Shown here piece by piece: positions 33,915 through 42,338 of a stretch of DNA of 64,000 nucleotides; the stretch's first letter is position 1, and the number at the start of each line of letters is the position of its first letter. A program made the translations under genes and the position numbers. The notes below the pieces were generated by a model that worked only from the letters and a program-made list of their open reading frames with translations, searched no databases and had not been told where the DNA came from. Source of the stretch: Mycetocola_A sp015752285 (GTDB lineage: Bacteria; Actinomycetota; Actinomycetes; Actinomycetales; Microbacteriaceae); contig NZ_JADOUY010000001.1 of NCBI RefSeq assembly GCF_015752285.1, positions 701,245-765,244 of the forward strand, written 5' to 3'.

Positions 33915-35084
33915 TCACGGGGTGTCCCTGCCATCACCACGGTGGGTGAGGTCGGGAACCGGAACGCCTTCGATCCCGAAAAGCGCCGACGATGAGTTCT
34001 GGAACGCGAGCGCCAGTGCGCCGTACAGGGTTCCGTCTGATCCGAGGGTGGACGCTGTCACGGCCGGCTTGCCCTCGAGCATGACCAGACGGTGGATTTC
34101 GGTGCGCAACATGTCGACGAAGGGGTCGCTCGACCGCGAAAGTCCGCCACCGACCACGATGAGGTCGGGATCGAAGGCGAGTCCGACCATGGTGATGTGC
34201 GGCGCGATCTCTGCGACGAATCGCTCGATCTCGGCCATCGCGTCACGGTCGCCGTTTCGAGCGTTGGCGAAGACCTGTTCGGCGGTCGGCGCCGAAGACC
34301 AGGTGAGCTGACCGTGCACGGACGTGCTCGTCCAGCGCATTCCCCGCTGGCTGCCGACCTCGCCTGAGCTGCGGTGGGCGCCCTGGTGGATGTTGCCGCC
34401 GATCATGAGCGACATGGAGATCCGGTGCCCGATCTGGAGGTAGATGATGTTTTCGGCCTGATCGGCAGCGCCGAGGTGATGCTCAGCGAAGCCGGCGAGC
34501 TTGATGTCGTTCTCGAGAAAGACGTGGGCGTCGAATGCTTCACCGATCGCGCGTGCAACCGCAACGCCATTCAGCTCGGGAACAACGAAACTCTGCGAGA
34601 TCGTACCGTCGTCGCTGACGATCCCGGAGACACCGACGCACGCCGCCTTCAGCTTGCTGGGGGACAGCTCCGAACTCAGAAACGCGTCGGTGATCGCGGA
34701 GACCACCGCGTTCACCCGTTCCTCGCCAGTGAGCGTGCCGGAGAGCTGGCGATCGACCCTGCTGAGGTGCGTTCCGCGCAGGTTCGCGAGAATCACACGG
34801 ATGTTCGTGGGGCCGGCGTCGATTCCGGCGACGATCGAGCTATCCGCGTCGAACCGGTAGTGGCGGGCTGGTCTTCCGCCGCTCGAGTTGGTCTGGTCAG
34901 AGACCGCTCCGATGAGCAGGCCACGGGATTCGAGGTCGGCGACGACGGCGTCCACTGTGGGGCGCGAGAGGCCGGTTCGGGCGGCGACGTCGGAGATGCT
35001 CAGTGCCCCCGGTGCGCTCCGAAGCACATGGACGCAACTCAAGGCGTTGACGTGCCGGATGTCAGCTGGACTCAGTGACGTCAT
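33915..35084 (-). CDS. ROK-family regulator (zinc motif absent)
   Basis: A 389-aa regulator. The winged helix reads ISDVAARTGLSRPTVDAVVADL; the ROK domain has SSIVAGIDAGPTNIRVILANL, FLENDIKLAGFAEHHLG and DPDLIVVGGGLSR. As in the ROK protein at 9157-10314, the Cys-rich zinc motif is missing; the site reads SSGEVGSQRGMRW. It heads the minus-strand transporter operon and has an operator-like palindrome in its own promoter, so autoregulation is likely. It probably responds to the imported sugar. Confidence 0.9.
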   Translation of the reverse strand: MTSLSPADIRHVNALSCVHVLRSAPGALSISDVAARTGLSRPTVDAVVADLESRGLLIGAVSDQTNSSGGRPARHYRFDADSSIVAGIDAGPTNIRVILANLRGTHLSRVDRQLSGTLTGEERVNAVVSAITDAFLSSELSPSKLKAACVGVSGIVSDDGTISQSFVVPELNGVAVARAIGEAFDAHVFLENDIKLAGFAEHHLGAADQAENIIYLQIGHRISMSLMIGGNIHQGAHRSSGEVGSQRGMRWTSTSVHGQLTWSSAPTAEQVFANARNGDRDAMAEIERFVAEIAPHITMVGLAFDPDLIVVGGGLSRSSDPFVDMLRTEIHRLVMLEGKPAVTASTLGSDGTLYGALALAFQNSSSALFGIEGVPVPDLTHRGDGRDTP

Positions 35085-35137
35085 GCGGTCGCCCTCCGAT
35101 TCATTCTCCGCTCATCGTCGAGAACGGGTACGGAGTT

Positions 35138-35168
35138 AACATAGCAGGTTATGAAACCTCCTATACAA
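35138..35168 (-). promoter_or_regulatory. Promoter with operator upstream of ROK operon
   Basis: On the minus strand TTGTAT (35168-35163) and TATGTT (35143-35138) are spaced 19 bp. Between them, TAGCAGGTT (35142-35150) and AACCTCCTA (35155-35163) form a near-perfect inverted repeat with a 4-bp centre and one mismatch. A bound repressor would occlude the promoter. Confidence 0.65.
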
Positions 35169-35190
35169 ACCGGCGAGACATGCACTGATC

Positions 35191-35255
35191 AATTGCGGGC
35201 GCATTGCGGGCACATCACGGGCGCACCAAGGCGCACCGAGGGCGCTCCAAGGCCG
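35191..35255. repeat. Imperfect 10-11-bp tandem repeats
   Basis: Six consecutive units of 10-11 bp with the form CA(T/C)(T/C)GCGGGCG start at 35191, 35202, 35213, 35224, 35234 and 35245. They lie between the monooxygenase-like gene and the ROK promoter. The period is close to one helical turn. Confidence 0.6.
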
Positions 35256-35293
35256 CGCCGGGGTTTAGGAAAACGACGGGCTATGCGATCCCG

Positions 35294-35602
35294 TCAGTCG
35301 AGCGGGCGCAACCAGGTCAGGGTCGAACCGCCACCTTCGACGAGCGGTGTGAGCGCGCGGTTGAACTCCACCGAGTGCAGCGATGCCAGGTGGGTCTCGA
35401 ACGCATTGCGGTCGGCGTAGACCTCATAGACGAAGAACGTTTCGGGTTCGTCGGTTTTGCGGTGGGCGTCGAACACGATGTTGCCTTCTTCGGTCCGCAC
35501 GGCGTCGACGAGTCCGGCGAGCAACGCGGCGACCGCGTCGGCCTGGCCGGGCGTCGCGGTGAACTCGGCGTACAGGGTCGGGCGTTCAATGATGAGGGTC
35601 AC
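35294..35602 (-). CDS. Antibiotic biosynthesis monooxygenase-like (ABM) protein
   Basis: A 102-aa dimeric alpha-beta-barrel protein. Family features are LYAEFTATPGQADAVAALL, then EEGNIVFDAHR, ETFFVYEVYADRNAFETHLAS and the final FN region. Members include quinone monooxygenases and heme-degrading enzymes; without heme contacts visible this one is generic. GTG 35602 lies 7 nt after a TATCCT -10 hexamer, so it may be leaderless. Confidence 0.85.
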   Translation of the reverse strand: MTLIIERPTLYAEFTATPGQADAVAALLAGLVDAVRTEEGNIVFDAHRKTDEPETFFVYEVYADRNAFETHLASLHSVEFNRALTPLVEGGGSTLTWLRPLD

Positions 35603-35630
35603 AAACCTGAGGATACAGACCCGATTGCTC

Positions 35631-36116
35631 TCACGCGGGCTGGAGTGCGCCTTCGATCACATCGACGATCTCCGGAGCATCCGGCTGGGTCGTCGGGCGG
35701 AACCTGTGCACGGTGTCGTCGGGGGTGATCACGAACTTCTCGAAGTTCCACTTGACCTTGCCTGCTTTGCCGCCGGCATCCGGGGTCTGGGTGAGCTCCT
35801 GGTAGAGCGGGTGGGCGTTCTTGCCGTTCACCTTCGACTTCTCGAACAACGGAAAGGTGACGCCGTGGTTGATGCGGCAGGTCTCCTCGATCGATTCGCC
35901 CTCGCCGGGTTCCTGGAAGAACTGGTTGCTGGGGAAGCCGAGCACGATGAAGCCGCGGTCTCGGTACTTCTGGTACATCGCTTCGAGAACGTCGTACTGC
36001 GGCGCGAGCCCGCACTTGGATGCGACATTGACGACGATGACGACCTTGTCCTGGTGCTCAGCGAGGGTCGTCGTGGCGCCGGAGATCGTGGTCAGGGGAA
36101 TGTCGCGAAGGCTCAT
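35631..36116 (-). CDS. Glutathione peroxidase-type thiol peroxidase
   Basis: A 161-aa peroxidase. Catalytic Cys35 lies in NVASKCGLAPQY; a normal Cys codon is used, not selenocysteine. The partner motifs FPSNQF and KWNFEKF supply the conserved Gln and Trp/Asn. Bacterial members usually draw electrons from thioredoxin. ATG 36116 is 6 nt after a minus-strand TACTGT hexamer, so a leaderless transcript is likely. It ends 28 bp upstream of the ABM gene, on the same strand. Confidence 0.93.
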   Translation of the reverse strand: MSLRDIPLTTISGATTTLAEHQDKVVIVVNVASKCGLAPQYDVLEAMYQKYRDRGFIVLGFPSNQFFQEPGEGESIEETCRINHGVTFPLFEKSKVNGKNAHPLYQELTQTPDAGGKAGKVKWNFEKFVITPDDTVHRFRPTTQPDAPEIVDVIEGALQPA

Positions 36117-36216
36117 AGCTCGACAGTAGTGACGGATGCTGGGGGTCGCCTGCACATTTCTGCAGTGTATGCACGTTCGCTCGGGGTGTCTGAGCCTGTC
36201 TGCGGGTCAGCGCGCT

Positions 36217-36272
36217 CGCTCAACAGGGGAAACATGGCACACCGCACACTCAACAGGAGTTTTCGACCGTCT
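36217..36272 (-). repeat. Dispersed intergenic repeat, copy 2
   Basis: The reverse complement of this 56-bp stretch matches the element at 26347-26403, including two CTGTTGAG direct repeats and the TGCGGTG core. It lies between the divergent peroxidase and hydrolase genes, about 10 kb from copy 1. Confidence 0.75.
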
Positions 36273-36357
36273 TCACGGCTGAGTTCCTGTCGAGCGGATC
36301 CCGTCGGGTCGCTGGAGCGCGAACCGGAGACTGGAACGCGAACCTAAGATGAGGAGC

Positions 36358-37077
36358 ATGCCTGCTCCCGTGATCCTCGTGCACGGTCTGCGCACATCGG
36401 CCACTCTCTGGCGCTCGCAGGTGGAGGAACTCGACCGGCTCGGCATCCCGGCAGACGCGATCGACCTGCCAGGGCACGGCGCGCGCATCGGCGAACGGTT
36501 CACGCTCGAGCTGGCGCTTCAGGGCATCGACGACGCGGTGACGGCGGCCGAAGAATCCGGGTCGAAGCCGTACCTCGTGGGCTTCTCGCTCGGCGGATAC
36601 CTCGCGATCGAGTGGGTGGCGCGCAACCCTGGCCGGGTGGCCGGGCTGCTCGCCGCCGCTTGTGCGACGGTGCCGCACCCGGTGGTCATGCACGGCTGGC
36701 GGGGCATCGCGAAGGTCATCCATCGTTTTCCCGATCGCGGCAGGGCGCTCAACGATGTCGCCGTGCGGTTGTTCGTGCCTGAACCTGGCGCGACGGATGT
36801 GATCGCCGGCGGTGTGGCGCTCGAGGTGATGGACGACGTGCTTCTGACATTGCTGACCCTGCGTCCGCTCGACCGGCTGCAGGAGATCGACGTGCCCGTG
36901 CTTTTCGTCAACGGACGGTTCGACCACGTGCGGGCGCACGCCGGCCGCTATCTCGCTGCCACCCGCAATGCCCGGCTCGTGACGGTGCCTGGCGCCAGTC
37001 ACATGGTCAGTGTGGTGCGACCTGCGGCGTTCACCGCTGCGCTGCTCGACGGCTACCGTGAGGCGACATCCAGCTGA
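36358..37077 (+). CDS. Alpha/beta hydrolase
   Basis: A 239-aa hydrolase. The oxyanion motif is VILVHGLRTSATLW, the nucleophile elbow GFSLGGYLA has Ser77, and the acid and His appear in FVNGRFDHVRAHAG and GASHMVSV. The cap region is short. Either ATG 36349 or 36358 could start; 36358 lies 7 nt after a TAAGAT -10 hexamer, favouring a leaderless start. The substrate is unknown; esterases and enol-lactone hydrolases share this form. Confidence 0.88.
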   Translation: MPAPVILVHGLRTSATLWRSQVEELDRLGIPADAIDLPGHGARIGERFTLELALQGIDDAVTAAEESGSKPYLVGFSLGGYLAIEWVARNPGRVAGLLAAACATVPHPVVMHGWRGIAKVIHRFPDRGRALNDVAVRLFVPEPGATDVIAGGVALEVMDDVLLTLLTLRPLDRLQEIDVPVLFVNGRFDHVRAHAGRYLAATRNARLVTVPGASHMVSVVRPAAFTAALLDGYREATSS

Positions 37078-37173
37078 AGGCGAGTCGGCTGGGACCTTGG
37101 CCGTCCGTGATTCGCGCGCCGACGGCATCCGACCGCTACGGGAGCTCTCGTGAAGGGGGCGCAGGCACGCGGC

Positions 37174-37998
37174 CTACCGCGCTGACCAGCCGCCGTCCAT
37201 CGTGTAGCTCGCACCGGTCACCATCGCTGCGTCGGGCGAGGCGAGCCAGGCGATGAGCGAACCGACCTCGTCGGGTTCGACAAGCCGCTTGATCGCACTC
37301 TCGGTGAGCAGGATGCGGCCGAGCACTTCGTCTTCCGGGATGCCGTGGACGGCCGCCTGGTCGGCGATCTGCTTCTCGACGAGCGGGGTACGCACGTAGC
37401 CAGGGTTGACGCAGTTGCTCGTGACACCGTGTTCGCCGCCCTCGAGAGCGGTGACCTTCGACAGTCCTTCGAGGCCGTGTTTGGCCGCGACGTATGCGCT
37501 TTTGAACGGGGAAGCGCGCAGGCCGTGCACGCTCGACACGTTGATGATCCGCCCGAATCCGGCGTCGTACATCCCCGGCAGGGCGGCACGGATGAGGAGG
37601 AACGGCACCTCGAGCATGAGGTTGAGGATGCGCCGGAACTCGGCGGGATCGAAATCCTGGATCGGGCTGACCCGCTGGATGCCGGCGTTGTTGACGAGGA
37701 TGTCGATGCCGTCCATGACGCCGGCCAGTCGGGCATCCGTCACCGCGTCGGCGTCGAGCAGGTCGACCGCCCAGCTCGACCCGCCGAGCTCGTCAGCCAG
37801 ACTCGCGGCTCCGAGCTCGTCCATGTCGGCGATCACGACATGGGCACCGCCGGCCGAGAGCGCCCGCGCCGCTGCCGCGCCGATCCCGCTCGCTCCGCCG
37901 GTGACCAGGGCGCGTTTGCCGGCGAGGGGCAGGCGCATGGCGCTGCTCGCCGGGGCGGCGGCGGGCGTGTCAGTGGCCGGGTGAAGAGTGTCGGTCAT
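37174..37998 (-). CDS. bdhA: 3-Hydroxybutyrate dehydrogenase (SDR)
   Basis: A 274-aa SDR. The cofactor motif is TGGASGIGAAAA, followed by NNAGIQ. The 3-hydroxybutyrate dehydrogenase pattern is strong: SSVHGLRASPFKSAYVAAKH and NPGYVRTPLVEKQIADQAA. AAGGA precedes ATG 37998; the longer in-frame start lacks a ribosome-binding site. It would oxidise (R)-3-hydroxybutyrate to acetoacetate with NAD. It lies 75 bp after an MHS-type transporter on the same strand, which probably imports the acid. Confidence 0.88.
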   Translation of the reverse strand: MTDTLHPATDTPAAAPASSAMRLPLAGKRALVTGGASGIGAAAARALSAGGAHVVIADMDELGAASLADELGGSSWAVDLLDADAVTDARLAGVMDGIDILVNNAGIQRVSPIQDFDPAEFRRILNLMLEVPFLLIRAALPGMYDAGFGRIINVSSVHGLRASPFKSAYVAAKHGLEGLSKVTALEGGEHGVTSNCVNPGYVRTPLVEKQIADQAAVHGIPEDEVLGRILLTESAIKRLVEPDEVGSLIAWLASPDAAMVTGASYTMDGGWSAR

Positions 37999-38073
37999 GA
38001 GGAATCCTTCGACGAGGAGGGCGGATGCCACGGGCGATGACGCCGACGGGGCTCGCGCCCCGCCGGCGTCGGA

Positions 38074-39465
38074 TCAGCGTTCGACCGGAACGTTCACCGG
38101 TTCGAGCCCGTGCTTGCGGGCGTCGACCGCGTCGACCTCGAACAGCGAGGCTCCGCGGGTCTCCTTGAGTGTGATCACGGCGACGGCGGTGATGGCGCAG
38201 GCGATCAGCAGGTAGATCGCGACGGGCACCCACGACTCGAACCGCTGGAGCAGGGCGGAGGCGATGATCGGCGCGAGCGATCCGGCGATGATCGAGGTGA
38301 CCTGGTAGCCAAGGGAGACGCCCGAATAGCGCATCCGGGTGGGGAACATCTCGGCCATGATCGCCGGCTGCCCCGCGTACATGAGGGCGTGGAAGCACAG
38401 GCCGATCGTGATCGCCGCCACGATGAGCACCGGGTTGAGAGTGTCGAACATCGGGAAGGCGAAGAACGCCCAGGTCGCTCCGAGAACGGCGCCGGCGAGG
38501 TAGACGGGCTTGCGGCCGAAAGCATCCGAGAGGCGTCCTACCTGGGGGATCACGAGGAAGTGCACGATGTGCGCGATCAGCAGGGCGAGAAGCAGCTGGC
38601 TTGTGTCGTACTGGTGCACGGTGACGAGGTACACGATCGAGAAGCTCACGATGATGTAGTACAGAATGTTCTCCGCGAACCGGAGGCCCATGGCGCTGAG
38701 GATGCCGCGCGGGTACTTCTTGATGACCTCGCCGACGCCGTAGCTGACGGCCTTCTCGGCCTCGACCTTGGCGCGGGCCTCGAGGAAGATCGGAGCCTCG
38801 TTGACGTGGGTACGGATGTAGTAACCGATGACGACGATGACAGCCGACAGCCAGAACGCGATGCGCCAGCCCCAGCTGAGGAACTGGTCTTCGGGAAGAA
38901 TCCAGGAGGTGGTGAGCAGCACGAGGGTCGCGAGCAGATTGCCGACCGGAACCGCGGCCTGCGGCCAGCTGGCCCAGAACCCGCGTGACTTATTCGGGCT
39001 GTGCTCGGCAACGAGGAGGACAGCGCCGCCCCACTCACCGCCGACCGCGAAGCCCTGCACGAAGCGGAGAATGACGAGGAGCGCCGGTGCCCAGTAACCG
39101 ATCGAATCGAAGCCGGGGAGGCAGCCCATGAGGAAGGTGGCGACACCGACGAGGATGATGGTCAGCTGCAGGGTGTGCTTGCGGCCGAGCTTGTCGCCGA
39201 TCTGGCCGAACACGATCCCGCCGAGGGGGCGGGCGATGAAGCCGACTGCATAGGTGAGGAACGCGGCGATGATGCCGTCGAGCTGGCTTCCGGCGTTCGG
39301 GAAGAAGACCGCTCCGAAGACGAGGCTGGCTGCCGTCGCGTAGAGGAAGAATTCGTACCATTCGACGACGGTTCCGATCATCGACGCTGCGACGATCTTC
39401 TTCAGCCCGGATTTCTTGCCCGTGGTGCCGGAGCCGGCACCGTCGGCGTGCTTGTTGACACTCAT
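38074..39465 (-). CDS. MHS-family MFS transporter (organic acid/H+ symporter)
   Basis: A 463-aa transporter with twelve predicted helices. MHS family features: the start GTVVEWYEFFLYATAASLVF, motif FGQIGDKLGRKHTLQ in the first cytoplasmic loop, and RFVQGFAVGGEWGGAVLLV. GAGGAGA precedes ATG 39465. The family imports organic acids such as ketoglutarate, proline or shikimate. Next to a 3-hydroxybutyrate dehydrogenase and a divergent LysR regulator, import of 3-hydroxybutyrate or a related acid is the best inference. Confidence 0.92.
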   Translation of the reverse strand: MSVNKHADGAGSGTTGKKSGLKKIVAASMIGTVVEWYEFFLYATAASLVFGAVFFPNAGSQLDGIIAAFLTYAVGFIARPLGGIVFGQIGDKLGRKHTLQLTIILVGVATFLMGCLPGFDSIGYWAPALLVILRFVQGFAVGGEWGGAVLLVAEHSPNKSRGFWASWPQAAVPVGNLLATLVLLTTSWILPEDQFLSWGWRIAFWLSAVIVVIGYYIRTHVNEAPIFLEARAKVEAEKAVSYGVGEVIKKYPRGILSAMGLRFAENILYYIIVSFSIVYLVTVHQYDTSQLLLALLIAHIVHFLVIPQVGRLSDAFGRKPVYLAGAVLGATWAFFAFPMFDTLNPVLIVAAITIGLCFHALMYAGQPAIMAEMFPTRMRYSGVSLGYQVTSIIAGSLAPIIASALLQRFESWVPVAIYLLIACAITAVAVITLKETRGASLFEVDAVDARKHGLEPVNVPVER

Positions 39466-39592
39466 TGTCTGTCTCCTCTGTGTCGTCACTGACACACTGG
39501 TGGTCTGGTGCACGCTCCCGGATCGGGGAGACGGCCTAACTGAGTATTCGTGCAGACGCGGACCACGACAATGCCCAGCTTTCCACACGGCC

Positions 39593-39608
39593 TGTGCATA
39601 ATTGCACA
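39593..39608 (+). promoter_or_regulatory. LysR-type palindrome touching the start codon
   Basis: TGTGCA-taat-TGCACA at 39593-39608 is a perfect inverted repeat ending at the base before ATG 39609. The CATAAT inside (39597-39602) can serve as -10, 6 nt from the start, so the regulator would cover its own leaderless promoter. The divergent MHS gene starts 127 bp away. Confidence 0.7.
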
Positions 39609-40532
39609 ATGAGCATCTTGACGACGACGTCACGCCAGCCGAATCCCGACGACCTCCTCGTGCTCCTCGCCGTCGCCCGCAGCGGCCGATTCACGACGGC
39701 AGCCGAGACGCTCGGGGTCAACCACACGACGATTTCGCGACGCATCGCCGCTCTCGAACGGGACCTGGGCGGCCGCGTGCTGTCCCGCACGGTGGGTGGC
39801 TGGGAGCTGTCCGACCTCGGTAGTCGCGCCGTTGACGCGGCCGAGCGGGTGGAAGCCGCCGTGTCAGGGCTCGCCGGGTCGCCCGGGGAGCCGCAGAGTC
39901 TCTCCGGGGTGGTCCGCCTCTCCGCCACAGACGGCTTCAGCGCCTACATCGCGGCCCCGGCGGTTGCCGAGCTACAGCGCGAGCATCCGAATCTCACCGT
40001 CGAAATCGTCACGGTGACCCGCCCAGCACTGCAGCACCGTTCGGGGCTCGACATCGAAGTCGTCGTCGGCGAACCGCACGCCCACCGGGCCGAAGCGATC
40101 GAACTCGGCTCGTACATCCTCGGCATGTACGCATCGAAGACCTACCTCCACGATCACGGCACCCCGACCCGCGTGGTTGAACTCGCCGAGCATCCCCTCG
40201 TCTACTTCATCGACTCGATGCTGCAGGTCGATGCGCTCGATGCGCCCCGCCGTCTGGTGCCGACCATGAAGGATGCGTTCACCGCGACGAACGTGTTCGT
40301 GCACGTCGAAGCGACGCGGGCGGGCGCTGGAATCGGATTCCTGCCCTGCTTCATGGCCGACCGGCATGCCGATCTCGTTCGGCTGCTTCCGGACGAGATC
40401 AAGGAGCGTCTCCCGTACTGGATGGTGGTGCGCCCCGACTCCCTCCGACAGCCGTCGGTCGCTGCCGTGGCGAACGCGCTCCGCACGCGGACCCGGGCGT
40501 TCGAGGCCCAGTTGCTCGGCCGGGCGGGCTGA
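39609..40532 (+). CDS. LysR-family transcriptional regulator
   Basis: A 307-aa regulator. The helix-turn-helix reads LLVLLAVARSGRFTTAAETL and GVNHTTISRRIAALERDLG; a substrate-binding domain follows (SGVVRLSATDGFSAYIAAPA, then TNVFVHVEATRAGAGIGFLP). ATG 39609 follows a -10-like CATAAT by 6 nt. It is divergent from the transporter and 3-hydroxybutyrate dehydrogenase genes and probably activates them in response to the acid while repressing itself. Confidence 0.92.
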   Translation: MSILTTTSRQPNPDDLLVLLAVARSGRFTTAAETLGVNHTTISRRIAALERDLGGRVLSRTVGGWELSDLGSRAVDAAERVEAAVSGLAGSPGEPQSLSGVVRLSATDGFSAYIAAPAVAELQREHPNLTVEIVTVTRPALQHRSGLDIEVVVGEPHAHRAEAIELGSYILGMYASKTYLHDHGTPTRVVELAEHPLVYFIDSMLQVDALDAPRRLVPTMKDAFTATNVFVHVEATRAGAGIGFLPCFMADRHADLVRLLPDEIKERLPYWMVVRPDSLRQPSVAAVANALRTRTRAFEAQLLGRAG

Positions 40533-40632
40533 GGTCAGCCGAACAGGTCGGACGCCATCGACCGCAACGGGAGCCCTCACGGCGGCATCCGCTGCCGTGG
40601 GGGCGGCCAGGGCATGAGTCTCGAACGAGAAA

Positions 40633-40659
40633 CGCCCCTGTCGATGGTGAACAGGGGCG
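40633..40659. terminator. Terminator hairpin between convergent genes
   Basis: CGCCCCTGT (40633-40641) and ACAGGGGCG (40651-40659) form a 9-bp stem with a 9-nt loop, between the LysR gene and the converging DUF4234-like gene. Confidence 0.65.
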
Positions 40660-40675
40660 CCTCTGAGGGGGCTCG

Positions 40676-41008
40676 TCAGGCGGTTGCCGGGGTCAGCGTC
40701 GTCATCGGGGCTGAGGCGCTGGTGCGTGCATTCATATTCGCCTGTACGAAGGTCGCGCCGACGCTTCCCAAGAGGAACAGGAGGGTGAACTTGCTGCCTA
40801 CGCCCCCTCCGGTGACCCGAGCGATGCCCTCGGCGAATTTCCACAGCCACCAGATGGACACGATAGGCACGATGAACAGCCAGGTCGTGGGTACGGCTGC
40901 GCCCTGAGAGTTGAGCTCCCCGCGGGTTTTCGCGAGCCAGACGATCCAGTAGATGCCGAATGTGATGAGGGGAAGGAAGAACACTGCTGCAGCACTGCGA
41001 CGTTTCAA
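40676..41008 (-). CDS. DUF4234-like small membrane protein
   Basis: A 110-aa protein with three predicted helices. The start AVFFLPLITFGIYWIVWLAK and the second segment FIVPIVSIWWLWKFAEG are the hallmark of DUF4234 membrane proteins. A TTG start at 41008 has GGAG 5 bp upstream. Function unknown. It follows the next membrane-protein gene by 105 bp on the same strand. Confidence 0.8.
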   Translation of the reverse strand: MKRRSAAAVFFLPLITFGIYWIVWLAKTRGELNSQGAAVPTTWLFIVPIVSIWWLWKFAEGIARVTGGGVGSKFTLLFLLGSVGATFVQANMNARTSASAPMTTLTPATA

Positions 41009-41113
41009 GAAGACTCCGATAATAGGTGTCTGCGAACCGTACCGGGCCGTGAGCTCAGTCAGGTAGCCCTCTGACTGGGGCGCCCCCAGTTCGAGACAGA
41101 GCGGAGCCGGGCG

Positions 41114-42214
41114 TCAGCCGAACAGGTCGGAGAGTGCCTCGGCCCCAGCGCCGATCACCTCGACGACCGCACCACCGGCGTCGACGGCATCACCGACAGC
41201 GCTCGCCAGCTCGACGAGGTCGCCGACGGATGCCGTCAGCAACAGCAGGTCGCCGGCGACGTCCATCACAGCGCCGACACCCTCGAGGTTGAGAGAGGCG
41301 ACATTCTGGTAGCTGATGTTGAGCTCGGCGATCCACTCCTTGCTGTGCCCGAAGAGGATCGCATACGGCAGCAACCGCTCGTTGAGAATCAGCCGGTCCA
41401 GCTCGAAGGCGACGGCCGGGTCTGCCGTCGTGGGCACCCCGATCGCGAGACCGGCGGCGGTGACCCCCGACGACGCCCGCAGTGCACCCGACGGACTCTG
41501 CAGAAAACGCAGCCGGTCGGCCTCGGCGAGGGTGATGTAACCATTGAGCCCGGCGAGCTGCTCCCGGATGAGCACCGACTTCGGGGTGTAGCGACGCCAC
41601 GATGACGGGGTGACCACATAGATGGCGAGCAGGGCGACGACGGATGCCGCGGCGAGCCAGAACGCGCCCCACTCACCGTTGACTCCGCTGCCGACAAGGA
41701 GGACACCGGCGACGACGAGTGTGACGGTGGTGAGCACGCGGATCAGAAGCATCGGCCAGGCCAGGCGCGGACCGAGAAGGTTGTGCGAGCGCAGGTAGTC
41801 TTCGACGATCCGGATCAGCCGGGCGACCCGGCGTGACTGCTGGCGCTTGTCCTTGCTGAACCGCTTGACCCGGTCTGAGGAATGCCCCGGGCCGAACAGA
41901 GCCTCGAGCACGGCGACGTCTTCGGCCGTGAAGTTCGCGTCCGGTTGCAGCTCGACGGCGACGGGGGCTTTCTTGTCCTGCTGCGCCAGGATTCGGATCT
42001 TGCGGTCGACCGCCATTCCCACGAGTGCCGCAGCTACCGCGCGCTTGTCGAGACCGGCCAGGAGTGCGGCGTCGAGGATCGGCACGCCCTTCGGTGGCAG
42101 GTACTCGACGACGCGGGGCTTCGGCAACGCGTGACCGGTGACGCGCAGGGCGATCCCGATCGCGAGCAGCACGAGGGCGGGAATCGTGACGACGAGCACG
42201 ACGAGCAGGGTCAT
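41114..42214 (-). CDS. DUF2207-like membrane protein
   Basis: A 366-aa protein. One helix at the N-terminus (LLVVLVVTIPALVLLAIGIA) precedes a cytosolic domain with VPILDAALLAGLDKRAVAAA and DRKIRILAQQDKKA, then two helices (about 175-225) and a C-terminal part containing WIAELNISYQN. This order resembles the C-terminal half of DUF2207 proteins, without the extracellular N-terminal domain. ATG 42214 gives the compact signal anchor. Function unknown. Its last bases are duplicated about 580 bp downstream. Confidence 0.65.
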   Translation of the reverse strand: MTLLVVLVVTIPALVLLAIGIALRVTGHALPKPRVVEYLPPKGVPILDAALLAGLDKRAVAAALVGMAVDRKIRILAQQDKKAPVAVELQPDANFTAEDVAVLEALFGPGHSSDRVKRFSKDKRQQSRRVARLIRIVEDYLRSHNLLGPRLAWPMLLIRVLTTVTLVVAGVLLVGSGVNGEWGAFWLAAASVVALLAIYVVTPSSWRRYTPKSVLIREQLAGLNGYITLAEADRLRFLQSPSGALRASSGVTAAGLAIGVPTTADPAVAFELDRLILNERLLPYAILFGHSKEWIAELNISYQNVASLNLEGVGAVMDVAGDLLLLTASVGDLVELASAVGDAVDAGGAVVEVIGAGAEALSDLFG

Positions 42215-42338
42215 GGCCTCAGTCTCCCAGAACACACCGGCCCCGAACTGCGAGTTGCGTGAAGGCATCCGTTCCGATCGAAGGCTCCCGGTGTACCGGA
42301 TGCCCTCGACCGCACCGGATGCCCTCGCGAGCGATCAG

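Noticed and set aside
35631..36116. Selenocysteine in the glutathione peroxidase
   Set aside because: The catalytic codon is a Cys codon in VASKCG and there is no in-frame TGA.
40614..40907. Plus-strand open frame over the DUF4234-like gene
   Set aside because: It is antisense to a protein with clear family features and has no homologous look.
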